Source: Variovorax sp. SG517
GTDB lineage: Bacteria; Pseudomonadota; Gammaproteobacteria; Burkholderiales; Burkholderiaceae_C
Length of the DNA stretch: 64,000 bases
Assembly (NCBI RefSeq): GCF_013376045.1
Contig: NZ_JABMJG010000012.1
Location: 165,603-229,602, forward strand
Direction of reading: 5' to 3'
The notes under the pieces are model-generated. The model did no database searches. It saw nothing but the letters and a program-made list of their open reading frames with translations, and had not been told where the DNA came from. Of this stretch, positions 1 to 8,942 are shown one piece after another (within the stretch, counting starts at the first letter, position 1; each line of letters starts with the position of its first letter). A program made the position numbers and the translations under genes.

Positions 1-1
1 G

Positions 2-376
2 CTCGAAGCCCTGGGCGAACGCAGCCTCAGCGTGACCGAGTTGGCCGGGCCGCACGACATGTCCCTCACCGGCTTCATGAAGCACCTGCGCGTGCTGGAA
101 GACGCGGGCCTGATCTCCCGCACGAAGGAGGGCCGCATCGTGCGCTGCGAGCTGTCGCCCCGGCCCATGCAGGAGGCCGCCGTGTGGCTGTCGCGGTACG
201 AGAAATTCTGGACCGGGCGCCTCGATGCATTGGCGCGCTTTCTCTATCACCAGGAGGAGACCGAATGGAAAACCCTTCCGCCCGAGGTACCGGGCGTCCC
301 TCGCTCACCCTCAGGCGGCACTTCCGCGTCTCGCCCGACAAGGTCTGGCGCGCGTGGACCGACCCGCAGGCGCTGA
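2..376 (+). CDS. ArsR-family HTH transcriptional regulator, 5' end outside the window
   Basis: The reading frame is already open at base 2, so the gene starts before the window. The visible part is the recognition half of a winged helix: L-A-G-P-H-x-M-S-L-T-G-F-M-K-H-L-R-V-L-E-D-A-G-L-I, then a wing (T-K-E-G-R-I-V-R-C-E-L). This is the usual ArsR pattern that precedes SRPBCC genes. The C-terminal tail runs 112 bases into the next gene in another frame, so the two are translated from one message. Regulators of this subfamily have no obvious metal-binding cysteines and often control the SRPBCC gene they overlap; that role is inferred. The last 25 residues are low-complexity and may be a by-product of the overlap. 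Confidence 0.8.
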   Translation, partial: LEALGERSLSVTELAGPHDMSLTGFMKHLRVLEDAGLISRTKEGRIVRCELSPRPMQEAAVWLSRYEKFWTGRLDALARFLYHQEETEWKTLPPEVPGVPRSPSGGTSASRPTRSGARGPTRRR

Positions 377-726
377 AGCTCTGGTTCGGGCCCGAGGAAA
401 TCGTCTCGGTGCCGATCGCCGAGGTCGACCTGCGCGTGGGCGGCCGCTTCCGCGTGGCCATGCTGGCCGATGACGGCGAGACGCACGACGTGAGCGGCAC
501 GTATCTCGAGATCGTTCCGAACCGCAAGCTGGTCTTCAGCTGGGCCTGGCGCAGCACGCCGGAGCGCGAGTCGCGCGTCACCCTGAGCATCGAGCCCGAT
601 GCCGAGGGCTGCGAGCTGGTGCTGCTTCACGAGCAGTTCTTCGACGAAGCCGCGCGCGACGCCCACGAGCACGGCTGGACCGGCGCGCTCGTCAAGCTGC
701 AGACCTGGCTGAGCCTTGCCGCCTGA
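265..726 (+). CDS. SRPBCC (AHSA1-like) domain protein
   Basis: This 153-residue protein has the START/Bet v 1-type layout of AHSA1 proteins: an opening strand (L-T-L-R-R-H-F-R-V-S-P), the family signature W-R-A-W-T-D-P-x-x-L-K-x-W-F-G-P, then V-G-G-R-F-R-V and a closing helix with W-T-G-A-L-V-K-L. I chose the ATG at 265 because AGGAGGAG lies six bases upstream and the homology begins a few residues later; the frame stays open upstream to 184. It lies inside the end of the ArsR gene. Such proteins bind hydrophobic ligands in the cytoplasm; the ligand is unknown. An MFS exporter follows 33 bases later and may belong to the same unit. Confidence 0.85.
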   Translation: MENPSARGTGRPSLTLRRHFRVSPDKVWRAWTDPQALKLWFGPEEIVSVPIAEVDLRVGGRFRVAMLADDGETHDVSGTYLEIVPNRKLVFSWAWRSTPERESRVTLSIEPDAEGCELVLLHEQFFDEAARDAHEHGWTGALVKLQTWLSLAA

Positions 727-759
727 ACCGCCGACAACAAAAGGACGAACGAAGAACGA

Positions 760-2334
760 ATGAAGAACACCTCGCCACCGGCTCGCGCCACGATGCGCGA
801 ATGGACCGGCCTGGCCGTCATAGCGCTGCCCTGCATGCTCTATTCGATGGATCTCACGGTGCTCAACCTCGCGATCCCGTCGATCAGCGAGGAGCTCAAG
901 CCCACGGCCTCGCAGCTGCTGTGGATCGTCGATATCTACGGCTTCTTCGTGGCCGGACTGCTGGTCACCATGGGAACGCTGGGCGACCGCATCGGCCGGC
1001 GTCGCCTGCTGCTGATCGGCGCGGCGGCGTTCGGCACCGCCTCGGTGCTCGCGGCGTTCTCGACCAGCGCCAACATGCTCATCGCGACGCGGGCGCTGCT
1101 CGGCGTGGCGGGCGCGACGCTGGCACCGTCCACGCTCTCGCTGATCCGCAACATGTTCCTCGACCCGGGGCAGCGCACCGTCGCCATCGGCGTGTGGATC
1201 TCGAGCTATTCGGCCGGCGCCGTCATCGGCCCGGTGCTGGGCGGCGTGCTGCTGCAGTTCTTTCCGTGGGGCTCGGTGTTCCTGATCGGCGTGCCGGTGA
1301 TGGTGCTGCTGCTGGTGCTCGGACCGCTGCTGCTGCCCGAATACCGCGACCCCGATGCGGCCCGGCTCGACCTGGCCAGCGTGGCGCTCTCTCTGGGCGC
1401 GGTGCTGCCGGTGATCTACGGCGTGAAGCAGATCGCGGAGCACGGGCCGCACCTGGTGCCGGCGCTGTCGATCTCGCTGGGCCTGGCCCTGGGCTGGGTG
1501 TTCGTGCGCCGGCAGAAACGGCTGGCCGACCCGATGATCGACCTGGGCCTGTTCCGCCTGCCGGCCTTCACCGTCTCGCTCGGCGCCTACATGCTGGCCT
1601 GCTTCGTGATGTTCGGCATCTTCCTCTACAACGCCCAGTACCTGCAGCTGGTTCTGGGGCTGTCGCCGCTGCATGCCGGTCTGTGGAGCATGCCCGGGGC
1701 GGGGGCTTTCATCGTCGGCTCCATGGTCGTTCCGGCGCTGGTGCGGCGCATGCGCCCGGCCTTCGTGATGGGCGGCGGGCTGGCGGTGGCGGCGCTGGGT
1801 TTCGGCATGCTGGTGGTGCTGCCCGCGCAGGACGGGCTGGCCTGGATGGTGGGCAGCGCGGTCATCTCCTCGCTCGGGCTGGCACCGGTTTTCACGCTGG
1901 CGACCGACCTGGTCGTGGGCAGCGCGCCGCCGGAGCGCGCGGGCGTGGCCTCGGCGATCTCCGAGACCAGCTCGGAATTCGGCGGGGCGCTGGGCATCGC
2001 GATCCTCGGCGCCATCGGGGCCGCCATCTATCGCAATGCCATGGCTGATGCAGCGCCCGCGGGCCTGGTGGGCGCGTCCGAGGTGGAGGCCGCCCGCAGC
2101 ACGCTGGGCGGGGCGGTCGCGCTGGCCGGGCAGATCGGCGGGAGCGCAGGCGCCGAGTTGCTCGACGCGGGCCGGGTTGCCCTGCTGCGCGGCATTCGGC
2201 TCACGGCCGGAGTCAGCGCGGCGGTGCTGCTGTTCGTGGCGGGGCTGGTGGCGATCCGGCTGCGCGGCGCGGGCAGTGCCGGGCAGGCGCACCCTGGGGA
2301 TGCCCCGGGTGCCGCCGCATTGCCGGAGCGTTGA
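760..2334 (+). CDS. DHA2-family MFS drug-type efflux transporter
   Basis: This 524-residue inner-membrane protein has about fourteen hydrophobic segments, the size of the DHA2 family (QacA, SmvA). It shows the MFS loop signature G-D-R-I-G-R-R-R after the second segment, and a fifth-segment motif (S-S-Y-S-A-G-A-V-I-G-P-V-L-G-G) matching antiporter motif C. The N-terminus carries the conserved acidic residue of the first helix (Y-S-M-D-L-T-V-L-N-L-A-I-P). SmvA/QacA exporters pump lipophilic cations out in exchange for protons; the substrate here is inferred from family only. The gene follows the ArsR/SRPBCC pair, so it may be under that regulator. Confidence 0.85.
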   Translation: MKNTSPPARATMREWTGLAVIALPCMLYSMDLTVLNLAIPSISEELKPTASQLLWIVDIYGFFVAGLLVTMGTLGDRIGRRRLLLIGAAAFGTASVLAAFSTSANMLIATRALLGVAGATLAPSTLSLIRNMFLDPGQRTVAIGVWISSYSAGAVIGPVLGGVLLQFFPWGSVFLIGVPVMVLLLVLGPLLLPEYRDPDAARLDLASVALSLGAVLPVIYGVKQIAEHGPHLVPALSISLGLALGWVFVRRQKRLADPMIDLGLFRLPAFTVSLGAYMLACFVMFGIFLYNAQYLQLVLGLSPLHAGLWSMPGAGAFIVGSMVVPALVRRMRPAFVMGGGLAVAALGFGMLVVLPAQDGLAWMVGSAVISSLGLAPVFTLATDLVVGSAPPERAGVASAISETSSEFGGALGIAILGAIGAAIYRNAMADAAPAGLVGASEVEAARSTLGGAVALAGQIGGSAGAELLDAGRVALLRGIRLTAGVSAAVLLFVAGLVAIRLRGAGSAGQAHPGDAPGAAALPER

Positions 2335-2381
2335 CGAGACCCCATACTGGGGCTCCCACGACGCGACCACCGGAGCCTTCC

Positions 2382-2567
2382 ATGAGCAACGAACTGCGCA
2401 AGAAGCTGCATGACCTGGCCGAACTCTGCGACAACACCAGCGACCCGCAGACCAGGGCCATCATCGAGGCGATCCGGCTGCAGACGGCGGTGCTGAACGA
2501 GCGGCTGTTCTCCATCGAGCTGCAGGTGGCGGCCCTGTCCAAGCGCCTCGAAAACACGACCGACTGA
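2382..2567 (+). CDS. small conserved-looking protein, 61 residues
   Basis: The protein starts M-S-N-E-L-R-K-K-L-H-D-L and is almost entirely predicted helix with heptad-like leucine spacing, ending L-Q-V-A-A-L-S-K-R-L-E-N. This suggests a short coiled coil. I chose the ATG at 2382; the frame is open back to 2331, but the earlier part is proline-rich and overlaps the MFS stop. It lies 32 bases before aroC. I do not recognise a family and no function is proposed. Coding is supported by codon use similar to its neighbours. Confidence 0.6.
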   Translation: MSNELRKKLHDLAELCDNTSDPQTRAIIEAIRLQTAVLNERLFSIELQVAALSKRLENTTD

Positions 2568-2599
2568 GGGGCGGCCGCTTTGTTGGGATAATCCCCGCC

Positions 2600-3718
2600 A
2601 TGAGCGGCAACACCTTCGGAAATCTCTTCGCGGTCACCAATTTCGGCGAGTCGCATGGCCCGGCCATCGGCTGCGTCATCGACGGCTGCCCCCCGGGCAT
2701 GGAACTCAGCGAGGCCGACATCCAAGGCGACCTGGACCGCCGCCGCCCAGGCACCAGTCGCCACGTCACCCAGCGCAACGAGCCCGACGCGGTGCAGATC
2801 CTTTCGGGCGTATACGAAGGCAAGACCACCGGCACGCCCATCGCGCTGCTGATCCAGAACACCGACCAGCGCAGCAAGGACTACGGGCAGATCGCCCAGC
2901 AGTTCCGCCCGGGCCACGCCGACTTCACCTACTTCAAGAAATACGGCATCCGCGACCCGCGCGGCGGCGGGCGCTCTTCGGCGCGGCTGACCGCGCCCAT
3001 GGTGGCCGCCGGCGCGGTCGCCAAGAAATGGCTGGCCGAGAAGTACGGCATGGTGTTTCGCGGCTGCATGACGCAGATCGGCGAGATCGCCATTCCCTTC
3101 GAGAGCTGGGACCACGTGCCCAACAACCCCTTCTTCGCCCCCATCGCCGACGTGAGCGCGCTGGAGGACTACATGGACCGCCTGCGCAAGGCCGGCGACT
3201 CGTGCGGCGCGCGACTTCGCGTCACCGCGACGAACGTGCCCGTGGGCCTGGGCGAGCCGCTCTTCGACAAGCTCGACGCCGAGATCGCCTACGCCATGAT
3301 GGGCATCAACGCGGTGAAGGCGGTGGAGATCGGCGCCGGCTTCGACAGCGTCACCCAGCGCGGCACCACGCACGGCGACTCGATCACGCCCACCGGCTTC
3401 GTCACCAACAACGCGGGCGGCATCCTGGGCGGCATCAGCTCGGGGCAAGACCTCGAAGTGAGCATCGCGATCAAGCCCACCAGCTCGATCATCAGCCCGC
3501 GCCAGTCCATCGACATCCACAACAACCCCGTCGAGGTCGTCACCAAGGGCCGCCACGACCCGTGCGTGGGCATCCGCGCGACGCCCATTGCCGAGGCCAT
3601 GCTGGCGCTGGTGGTGATCGAGCACGTGCTGCGCAACCGTGCGCAGTGCGGCGACGTGCCCCAAGGGGCCCTGGGCAGCAAGACGGAAGCCGCTTCGCCG
3701 CAGGCGTCTTTCCTCTAG
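2600..3718 (+). CDS. aroC: chorismate synthase
   Basis: Chorismate synthase converts 5-enolpyruvylshikimate 3-phosphate to chorismate, the last common step of aromatic amino-acid synthesis, using reduced FMN. The 372-residue protein is full length. It begins M-S-G-N-T-F-G and keeps the signatures F-G-E-S-H-G-P-A-I-G-C near the start, R-R-P-G-T-S-R, D-P-R-G-G-G-R-S-S-A-R and G-G-I-L-G-G-I-S-S-G. The start has conserved spacing to the first motif. The stop codon TAG shares its last base with the GTG start of the following MFS gene, so the two are translationally coupled. Confidence 0.98.
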   Translation: MSGNTFGNLFAVTNFGESHGPAIGCVIDGCPPGMELSEADIQGDLDRRRPGTSRHVTQRNEPDAVQILSGVYEGKTTGTPIALLIQNTDQRSKDYGQIAQQFRPGHADFTYFKKYGIRDPRGGGRSSARLTAPMVAAGAVAKKWLAEKYGMVFRGCMTQIGEIAIPFESWDHVPNNPFFAPIADVSALEDYMDRLRKAGDSCGARLRVTATNVPVGLGEPLFDKLDAEIAYAMMGINAVKAVEIGAGFDSVTQRGTTHGDSITPTGFVTNNAGGILGGISSGQDLEVSIAIKPTSSIISPRQSIDIHNNPVEVVTKGRHDPCVGIRATPIAEAMLALVVIEHVLRNRAQCGDVPQGALGSKTEAASPQASFL

Positions 3719-4914
3719 TGTCCGAGCCGCCACCAGTGGCCGCCGCCAGACGCGGCCACCTGCTGGCGTTCGCTGGCCTTTCGGCCAGCTATTTCGCGCA
3801 CATCGGTTTCTTCAACCCCTACCTGCCGCTCTGGCTGAAGGACCTGGGGCTGCCGATCTTCACCATCAGCCTGCTGGCTTCGGTGCAGTCGATCACGCGC
3901 GTGTTCGCGCCCTATGCCTGGGGTGCGCTCAGCGACCACACGGGGCAGCGCGTGAAGCTGCTGCGCTTCAGCGCGGCGGTGGCGCTGGCGAGTTCCTTCG
4001 GGCTGTGGTGGAACGGCGGCGCATGGTGGCTCGCGCTGGTGCTGCTGGTGATGTTCACGCACACCAGTTCGATGATGTCGCTCACCGAAGCCGCCATGGC
4101 GCAGCTGGTTGCCGGCGACTGGGGGCGCTACGGGCGCATCCGGCTGTGCGGCTCGGCCGGTTTCCTGCTCACCGTGTTCGTGGCGGGCGAGTGGTTCGAC
4201 CGCTTCGGCATGAAGCACTTTCCGGCATGGGCGGGCGGCACGCTGGCCATCGTGCTGATCGCGACGATGAAGCTGCCCGACGTGCGCGAGCCGCCCGCCG
4301 CGCATGACGCGGTGAAGGAGCCCATCGGGCCGGTGCTGCGCAATCCGGCCGTGCAGTGGTTCTTCGCTGCGCTGTTCTTCCAGGTGATGTCGCACTTCTC
4401 GGTGTACGCCTTCTTCTCGCTCTACCTCGATTCGATCGGCTACGGCAAGAGCACCATCGGCCTGTTGTGGGCCCTGTCGGTGGTGGCGGAGATCGTTTGG
4501 TTCTTCCTGCAGGGCAGGCTCATCGGCCTGATGACGATGCCGCGCTGGATGCTGGTGTGCAGCGTCGCCGCCGTCGCGCGGCTTGGGCTGACGGCCGGGC
4601 TGGGCAGCTGGATCGCGGCCCTCGTCCTGGCGCAGTGGCTGCATGCGCTGAGCTTCGCGGCGCATCACACGACCTGCATCGCGGTGGTGTCGCGGCGATT
4701 CCCCGGTCATCTGCGCGGGCGAGGGCAGGCGCTGTTCACCGTCATCGGCTACGGCTTCGGGGGAGTGCTGGGCGTCTTGCTTGGCGGTGCTGTTGCGCAG
4801 GCCTTCGGCTATCGCACGATGTTTACGGCTGCCACCTTGTTGGCGGTGCTCGGCAGCCTGTGTGCGTGGCGGGTGGTGAAGCTGGATCGGATGGAGCGCG
4901 CGGCAAGGGTCTGA
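3718..4914 (+). CDS. MFS transporter, HcaT/MFS_1-like
   Basis: This 398-residue protein has about twelve membrane segments. Its start region (Y-F-A-H-I-G-F-F-N-P-Y-L-P-L-W-L-K-D-L-G) is typical of the HcaT (3-phenylpropionate permease) and nucleoside-symporter-like branch of the MFS. The GTG at 3718 is chosen because it overlaps the aroC stop as TAGTG and lies just before the first membrane helix; upstream sequence in this frame is only the shadow of aroC. The substrate is unknown, and HcaT-type annotations are often generic. Coupling to aroC may reflect co-transcription rather than shared function. Confidence 0.85.
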   Translation: MSEPPPVAAARRGHLLAFAGLSASYFAHIGFFNPYLPLWLKDLGLPIFTISLLASVQSITRVFAPYAWGALSDHTGQRVKLLRFSAAVALASSFGLWWNGGAWWLALVLLVMFTHTSSMMSLTEAAMAQLVAGDWGRYGRIRLCGSAGFLLTVFVAGEWFDRFGMKHFPAWAGGTLAIVLIATMKLPDVREPPAAHDAVKEPIGPVLRNPAVQWFFAALFFQVMSHFSVYAFFSLYLDSIGYGKSTIGLLWALSVVAEIVWFFLQGRLIGLMTMPRWMLVCSVAAVARLGLTAGLGSWIAALVLAQWLHALSFAAHHTTCIAVVSRRFPGHLRGRGQALFTVIGYGFGGVLGVLLGGAVAQAFGYRTMFTAATLLAVLGSLCAWRVVKLDRMERAARV

Positions 4915-5008
4915 GCTGACCTCCCGACAAAGTGTCATGGGCCTTACATGCTCACGTCACCTCGGATTTTTACGCTGCGCGCTCCGTAACCTTTTCTCCT
5001 AATTTCTC

Positions 5009-7210
5009 ATGTCCGTTTCCGACGAATCGCGCGGCGCGAATGCGCCGCGCATCTCTTCGCCTGTCCAATCGAACGCTGCCGAACAGAACAACGACAACAA
5101 CAGCAGCAACACGGCACCGCGCCGCCAGGTGCTCAAGCTCGGCGCCTCGCTTCTTACGGTCGGCGGCAGCGGGGCCTTGCTCGCGGCATGCGGCGGCGGC
5201 GGTGGTGGCGGCACGCCTGTTCTCCCGCTTCCAGCTGCGGCTCCGGCTCCGGCTCCGGCGCCCGCGCCGGCCGCAACGCCAGCTCCGCCGGCGGCGGTCG
5301 CCAAGATCTCGAGCTTCTCGATCGCCGTGATGCCCGACACCCAGTTCTACGCCCGCTACGCCACGGCAGCCGAGAGCGACCAGTACAACAAGCGCTTCGG
5401 CAGCGCGCCCTTCGCCGCGCAGACCAAGTGGATCGCCGACAACGCCAAGGGCCTGAACATCCCGTTCACCATCCACCTCGGCGACGTGGTCGATCAGGTC
5501 GGCAAGCCCGACCAGTGGAAGGTGGCCGATGCCGCCATGAAGATCCTCGAGGACGCGAAGCTGCCCTACAGCGTGCTCGCCGGCAACCACGACGTGCTGC
5601 GGGACATCGACTACAGCGTCGATCCCTCGGGCGGCACCGACAAGGACCGCACTCCCGCCAACGAGCCCTACATCCAGTGGTTCGGCACCGAGCGCGCGAA
5701 GAAGCAGGCAACCTTCGGTGCGCGCGATACCAGCGGTTTCCACGAGTACCACGTGTTCGAAGCTCAGGGCCAGAAGTTCATGGTGCTGTCGCTGTCGTGG
5801 CGCATCTCCGACGCCGGCATTGCATGGGCACGCCAGGTGATCGCGAAGAACCCGACGCTGCCCGTAATCTTGGTGAACCACCAGTTGCTCAATATCGCTC
5901 CCGACGGCACCAGCCCGCTCGAAACCGACTACGGCAAGATGCTGTGGGACAAGCTGATCCGCGACAACGACCAGATCTTCATGACGCTCAACGGCCATCA
6001 CCACGGCGCTGCGCATCTCACGAAGATCAACGACTTCGGCCACAAGGTCGAGGAGATGGTGGTCGACTACCAGATGGCCTACCAGGGCGGCAACGGCCTG
6101 ATGCGCCTCTACGAATTCGACCTGACCAACAAGAAGATCAAGGTGCTGTCGTTCTCGCCCTGGGTTCCGCAGAAGCCGGCGGCCACGCTCAATAGCTTCG
6201 ACCAGGCGGTGCTCACCACGCCGAACGAAGCCTTCACCATCGACATGGACTTCGCCCAGCGCTTCTCGGGCTTCAACAAGAGCTTCGGTACCGGCAGCGC
6301 CACTATCGAGGGCTCGCTGGTCGACAAGGCCCGTTCGATGATCCTTGCCAACTACAAGGAACCGGCGACGACCGTGCAGCGACCCGCAACGAATTCGGAT
6401 GACTACCCCAAGGTGGCGAATACGCTGGCGCACTGGCGCTTCTTCGGGGGTACGGCTAACCAGCCGGTGCTGCCCGGCACTGTCATCGCCGATGTCACGG
6501 GCAACAACCCGCTGCACCGTGATGCGCTCAATCAGGGCGGCGTGGTCGGGGCGACCGATGGCGACATCGTTTGGACCGACGACCGCCACTACCTCTCGGC
6601 CGCGCCGGGCTCCGTGCGTTTCCTGAACACCAACAAGAACACGCCGCGCCTGAGCTACTTCCTCACCGAGACGACGGCGTCGATCAATGCGCAGACGCTG
6701 GAGAACGGCTACACGATCGAAGCCTTTATCAAGATCGACAAGAGCTGGACCAGCGCCAACCAAGCCTGGATGAACATCATGACGCGTGATGGCAAGCGCG
6801 GCGATCTGGCGGGCTTCTCGGGCGGCGATCCGGAGTCGCCGCCGATGCTGTTCGCCATATCGAGCCTGCGCGAAGTGCAGTGGGAGGTGACCCCGAGCCC
6901 GGCTGGAACCCGCGCGCCCAAGGCCAACTGGTCGGGCGAAGTCATCGCCGACCGCTGGGTGCACATTGCCATCGTGAACGACTCGGTGTCGCACGACACC
7001 ACGATGTATGTCGAAGGTGCGCCGGTGCTGCGCAACGCCTCGGCCATTCCTGGCTTGGCCACGCTCTCGGCCACTGCACCGTGGGTCGTTGGCGGTGGGT
7101 CGTGGGACGGCGCTCGTGCCGACGGTTTCTTCGGCAACATCGGCGAGATCCGAGTCGTGGCGGCAGCGCTGACCCCGGCTCAGTGGCTCACGGCACGCAA
7201 GCCCGCCTGA
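5009..7210 (+). CDS. exported metallophosphoesterase with C-terminal LamG-like domain
   Basis: The 733-residue protein starts with a Tat-like signal (R38-R39-Q-V-L-K-L followed by a hydrophobic stretch) ending in a lipobox, L-L-A-A-C61, then a Gly run and a Pro/Ala linker. It is probably a lipoprotein or otherwise anchored outside the cytoplasm. Residues about 100-440 form a calcineurin-like phosphoesterase: M-P-D-T-Q, H-L-G-D-V-V-D, A-G-N-H-D, V-N-H-Q and N-G-H-H-H-G supply the metal ligands. Residues about 540-733 look like a concanavalin/LamG fold (Y-T-I-E-A-F-I-K-I near its start), which usually binds a carbohydrate or anchors the enzyme. The substrate is unknown. It stands alone and ends at a hairpin terminator. 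Confidence 0.85.
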   Translation: MSVSDESRGANAPRISSPVQSNAAEQNNDNNSSNTAPRRQVLKLGASLLTVGGSGALLAACGGGGGGGTPVLPLPAAAPAPAPAPAPAATPAPPAAVAKISSFSIAVMPDTQFYARYATAAESDQYNKRFGSAPFAAQTKWIADNAKGLNIPFTIHLGDVVDQVGKPDQWKVADAAMKILEDAKLPYSVLAGNHDVLRDIDYSVDPSGGTDKDRTPANEPYIQWFGTERAKKQATFGARDTSGFHEYHVFEAQGQKFMVLSLSWRISDAGIAWARQVIAKNPTLPVILVNHQLLNIAPDGTSPLETDYGKMLWDKLIRDNDQIFMTLNGHHHGAAHLTKINDFGHKVEEMVVDYQMAYQGGNGLMRLYEFDLTNKKIKVLSFSPWVPQKPAATLNSFDQAVLTTPNEAFTIDMDFAQRFSGFNKSFGTGSATIEGSLVDKARSMILANYKEPATTVQRPATNSDDYPKVANTLAHWRFFGGTANQPVLPGTVIADVTGNNPLHRDALNQGGVVGATDGDIVWTDDRHYLSAAPGSVRFLNTNKNTPRLSYFLTETTASINAQTLENGYTIEAFIKIDKSWTSANQAWMNIMTRDGKRGDLAGFSGGDPESPPMLFAISSLREVQWEVTPSPAGTRAPKANWSGEVIADRWVHIAIVNDSVSHDTTMYVEGAPVLRNASAIPGLATLSATAPWVVGGGSWDGARADGFFGNIGEIRVVAAALTPAQWLTARKPA

Positions 7211-7215
7211 AGCTT

Positions 7216-7263
7216 CGGCCCTCCCTCTGACCGCGATGCGGGAAGGCCGGCTGCCTATTTTTT
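7216..7263 (+). terminator. rho-independent terminator between convergent genes
   Basis: A ten-base-pair stem with one mismatch is formed by 7216-7225 (CGGCCCTCCC) and 7240-7249 (GGGAAGGCCG), followed seven bases later by six T at 7258-7263. It ends the metallophosphoesterase transcript. The T run overlaps the last lysine codons and stop of the opposing gene. Confidence 0.65.
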
Positions 7264-8889
7264 CTTGCCGGTCTTTCCCGCCTTCACTGCCTTCGCTGCA
7301 CCCTTGCCGTTCTCCTTCTCGAAAATCGCAAAGTACTCCGAAGCCAGTTTCCGCAGCGACCGCCCGATGTTCGCGTAGTCGTATTCGTTGAGGTTCGCCA
7401 GCGACACGCGCCCCGACGCATGCTTGCCGCCGAAGCCGCGTCCCGGCAGCAGCACGATGCTGGTCTCCTCCGCGATGCGAAAGAGAGCCTCGTTCGGCTG
7501 CAGCTTCGTCACGATCCATTTGCCGAAGCGCTCGCCATGCATCTGCGTGGCGATCTCCTGAAGGTCGAGCAGGTGGTAGTAGCTCACCGAATTGGGGTCG
7601 AGCTCCAGCGGCAGGCCAAGCTCGCGGTACAGCGCTTCCTTGCGGCGCAGGACGATGCGCTTCATCGACTTCTTGTACGCCTCGGGCTCGTCCATCAGAC
7701 AGAACAGCGAGAACATCACCATCTGCGCCTGCACGGGCGTCGAGAGGCCGGCCGTGTGGTTCAGCGCCACGGTGCGGCTGTCGGCCACCAGCCGGTCGAT
7801 GAACTTCAGCTTGCGCGGCTCGGTGGTGATCGAGCTGTAGCGCGCATCGAGTTCCTTCAGCTGCGCCTCGGGCAATTGCGCGATCCTGCGGTCGATGATG
7901 TTGTCCTCGTGCGTGGCCACCACGCCCATGCGCCAGCCGGTCGCACCGAAATACTTGGAGAACGAATACACCAGGATCGTGTTGTGCGGGCAGATCGCGA
8001 AGAGCGAGCGGAAGTCGTCGGCGAAGGTGCCGTACACGTCGTCGGTGAGGATGATGAGGTCCGGCCGCTGCTTCACGATGTCCGCGATGTAGCCCAGCAC
8101 CTCGTCGCTGATCTTCACCGAGGGCGGGTTGCTCGGATTGCACAGGAAGAAGGCCTTGACCTTCGGATCGAGCAGCTTCTGCAGCTCTTTCTTCGTGAAC
8201 TGCCAGCCGTTCTCCGAAGGCGCGTCGATCAGCGCCTCGATGAGCTGGTAGTCGTTCAGGTGCGGAATCTCGATGTACGGCGTGAAGATCGGCATGCCCA
8301 GCGCGATGGTGTCGCCCGCTTGTAGCAGCAGGTTCTCGCGCAGGCTGTTGAACAGGTAGGTCATGGCGGCCGTGCCGCCTTCCACCGCGTACATGTCGAA
8401 GTTGCCCACGAAGGGATGCGTGCCGATCATCTCCTGGTGGATGTACTTGCCCACGATGATCTCGCTCAGGCGCAGCATGCGGTCAGGCACCGGGTAGTTG
8501 CAGCCGAGGATGGCCTCGCACATCTCGTAGATGAAGTCGCCGGCCGACAGGCCCAGCTGGTCGCGCACGTACGACACGGCCGCCTCGATGAAGCGCACGC
8601 CGGGTTCGCCCTCGTGTGCCTTGGTGAAAATCTCGAAGCGCGCCTCGATACCCTCGCGCTGCGGAAAGCCGCCCACGCCGTCCATGTAGATGTAGGAGCG
8701 CTCGCTCTCGGTCATCGCGAAGAGGCCGAACTGGAAGAAGCCATGGCGCGGCGTGGTCGCCAGGAAGTTCGGATTGCCGCGCCCTGCGTTCAGCATCAGC
8801 CGGTCGCTCTGCCGGGCCACCTGGATGAGGGCATCCTTCAGTTCGAAGGGGCTCAAGCCGCCGAGTTTTTTCACGTCGCTGAAATCCAT
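7255..8889 (-). CDS. asd: bifunctional aspartate transaminase/aspartate 4-decarboxylase
   Basis: This PLP enzyme removes the beta-carboxyl group of aspartate to give alanine and CO2, and can transaminate aspartate. The 544-residue length matches the family (about 530) and is longer than ordinary aminotransferases because of its N-terminal extension. Visible features are the PLP-lysine motif S-F-S-K-Y-F-G-A-T-G-W-R-M-G, the substrate-side N-P-S-N-P-P and D-D-V-Y-G. The start at 8889 has AGGAG upstream on the minus strand. The last 20 residues are Lys/Ala/Gly-rich. It is the third gene of an operon with two AspT-type antiporters, which fits an aspartate-alanine cycle that generates proton motive force. 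Confidence 0.95.
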   Translation of the reverse strand: MDFSDVKKLGGLSPFELKDALIQVARQSDRLMLNAGRGNPNFLATTPRHGFFQFGLFAMTESERSYIYMDGVGGFPQREGIEARFEIFTKAHEGEPGVRFIEAAVSYVRDQLGLSAGDFIYEMCEAILGCNYPVPDRMLRLSEIIVGKYIHQEMIGTHPFVGNFDMYAVEGGTAAMTYLFNSLRENLLLQAGDTIALGMPIFTPYIEIPHLNDYQLIEALIDAPSENGWQFTKKELQKLLDPKVKAFFLCNPSNPPSVKISDEVLGYIADIVKQRPDLIILTDDVYGTFADDFRSLFAICPHNTILVYSFSKYFGATGWRMGVVATHEDNIIDRRIAQLPEAQLKELDARYSSITTEPRKLKFIDRLVADSRTVALNHTAGLSTPVQAQMVMFSLFCLMDEPEAYKKSMKRIVLRRKEALYRELGLPLELDPNSVSYYHLLDLQEIATQMHGERFGKWIVTKLQPNEALFRIAEETSIVLLPGRGFGGKHASGRVSLANLNEYDYANIGRSLRKLASEYFAIFEKENGKGAAKAVKAGKTGKKK

Positions 8890-8942
8890 TGGATGCTCCT
8901 GTTTGAAGGGATGAGAAAAAGAAGGAAGGCAGGCCGTCGCAT

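Noticed and set aside
247..2370. Long open frame on the minus strand, 707 residues
   Set aside because: It is antisense to the SRPBCC and MFS genes and its product is Arg/His/Gln-rich with no domain. In GC-rich DNA such frames are expected. The same holds for minus-strand frames over aroC, rhs, quiC and others.
4970..8143. Minus-strand frame of 1057 residues over the metallophosphoesterase
   Set aside because: It runs across a clear gene and part of asd in another frame, with biased composition and no recognisable domain.
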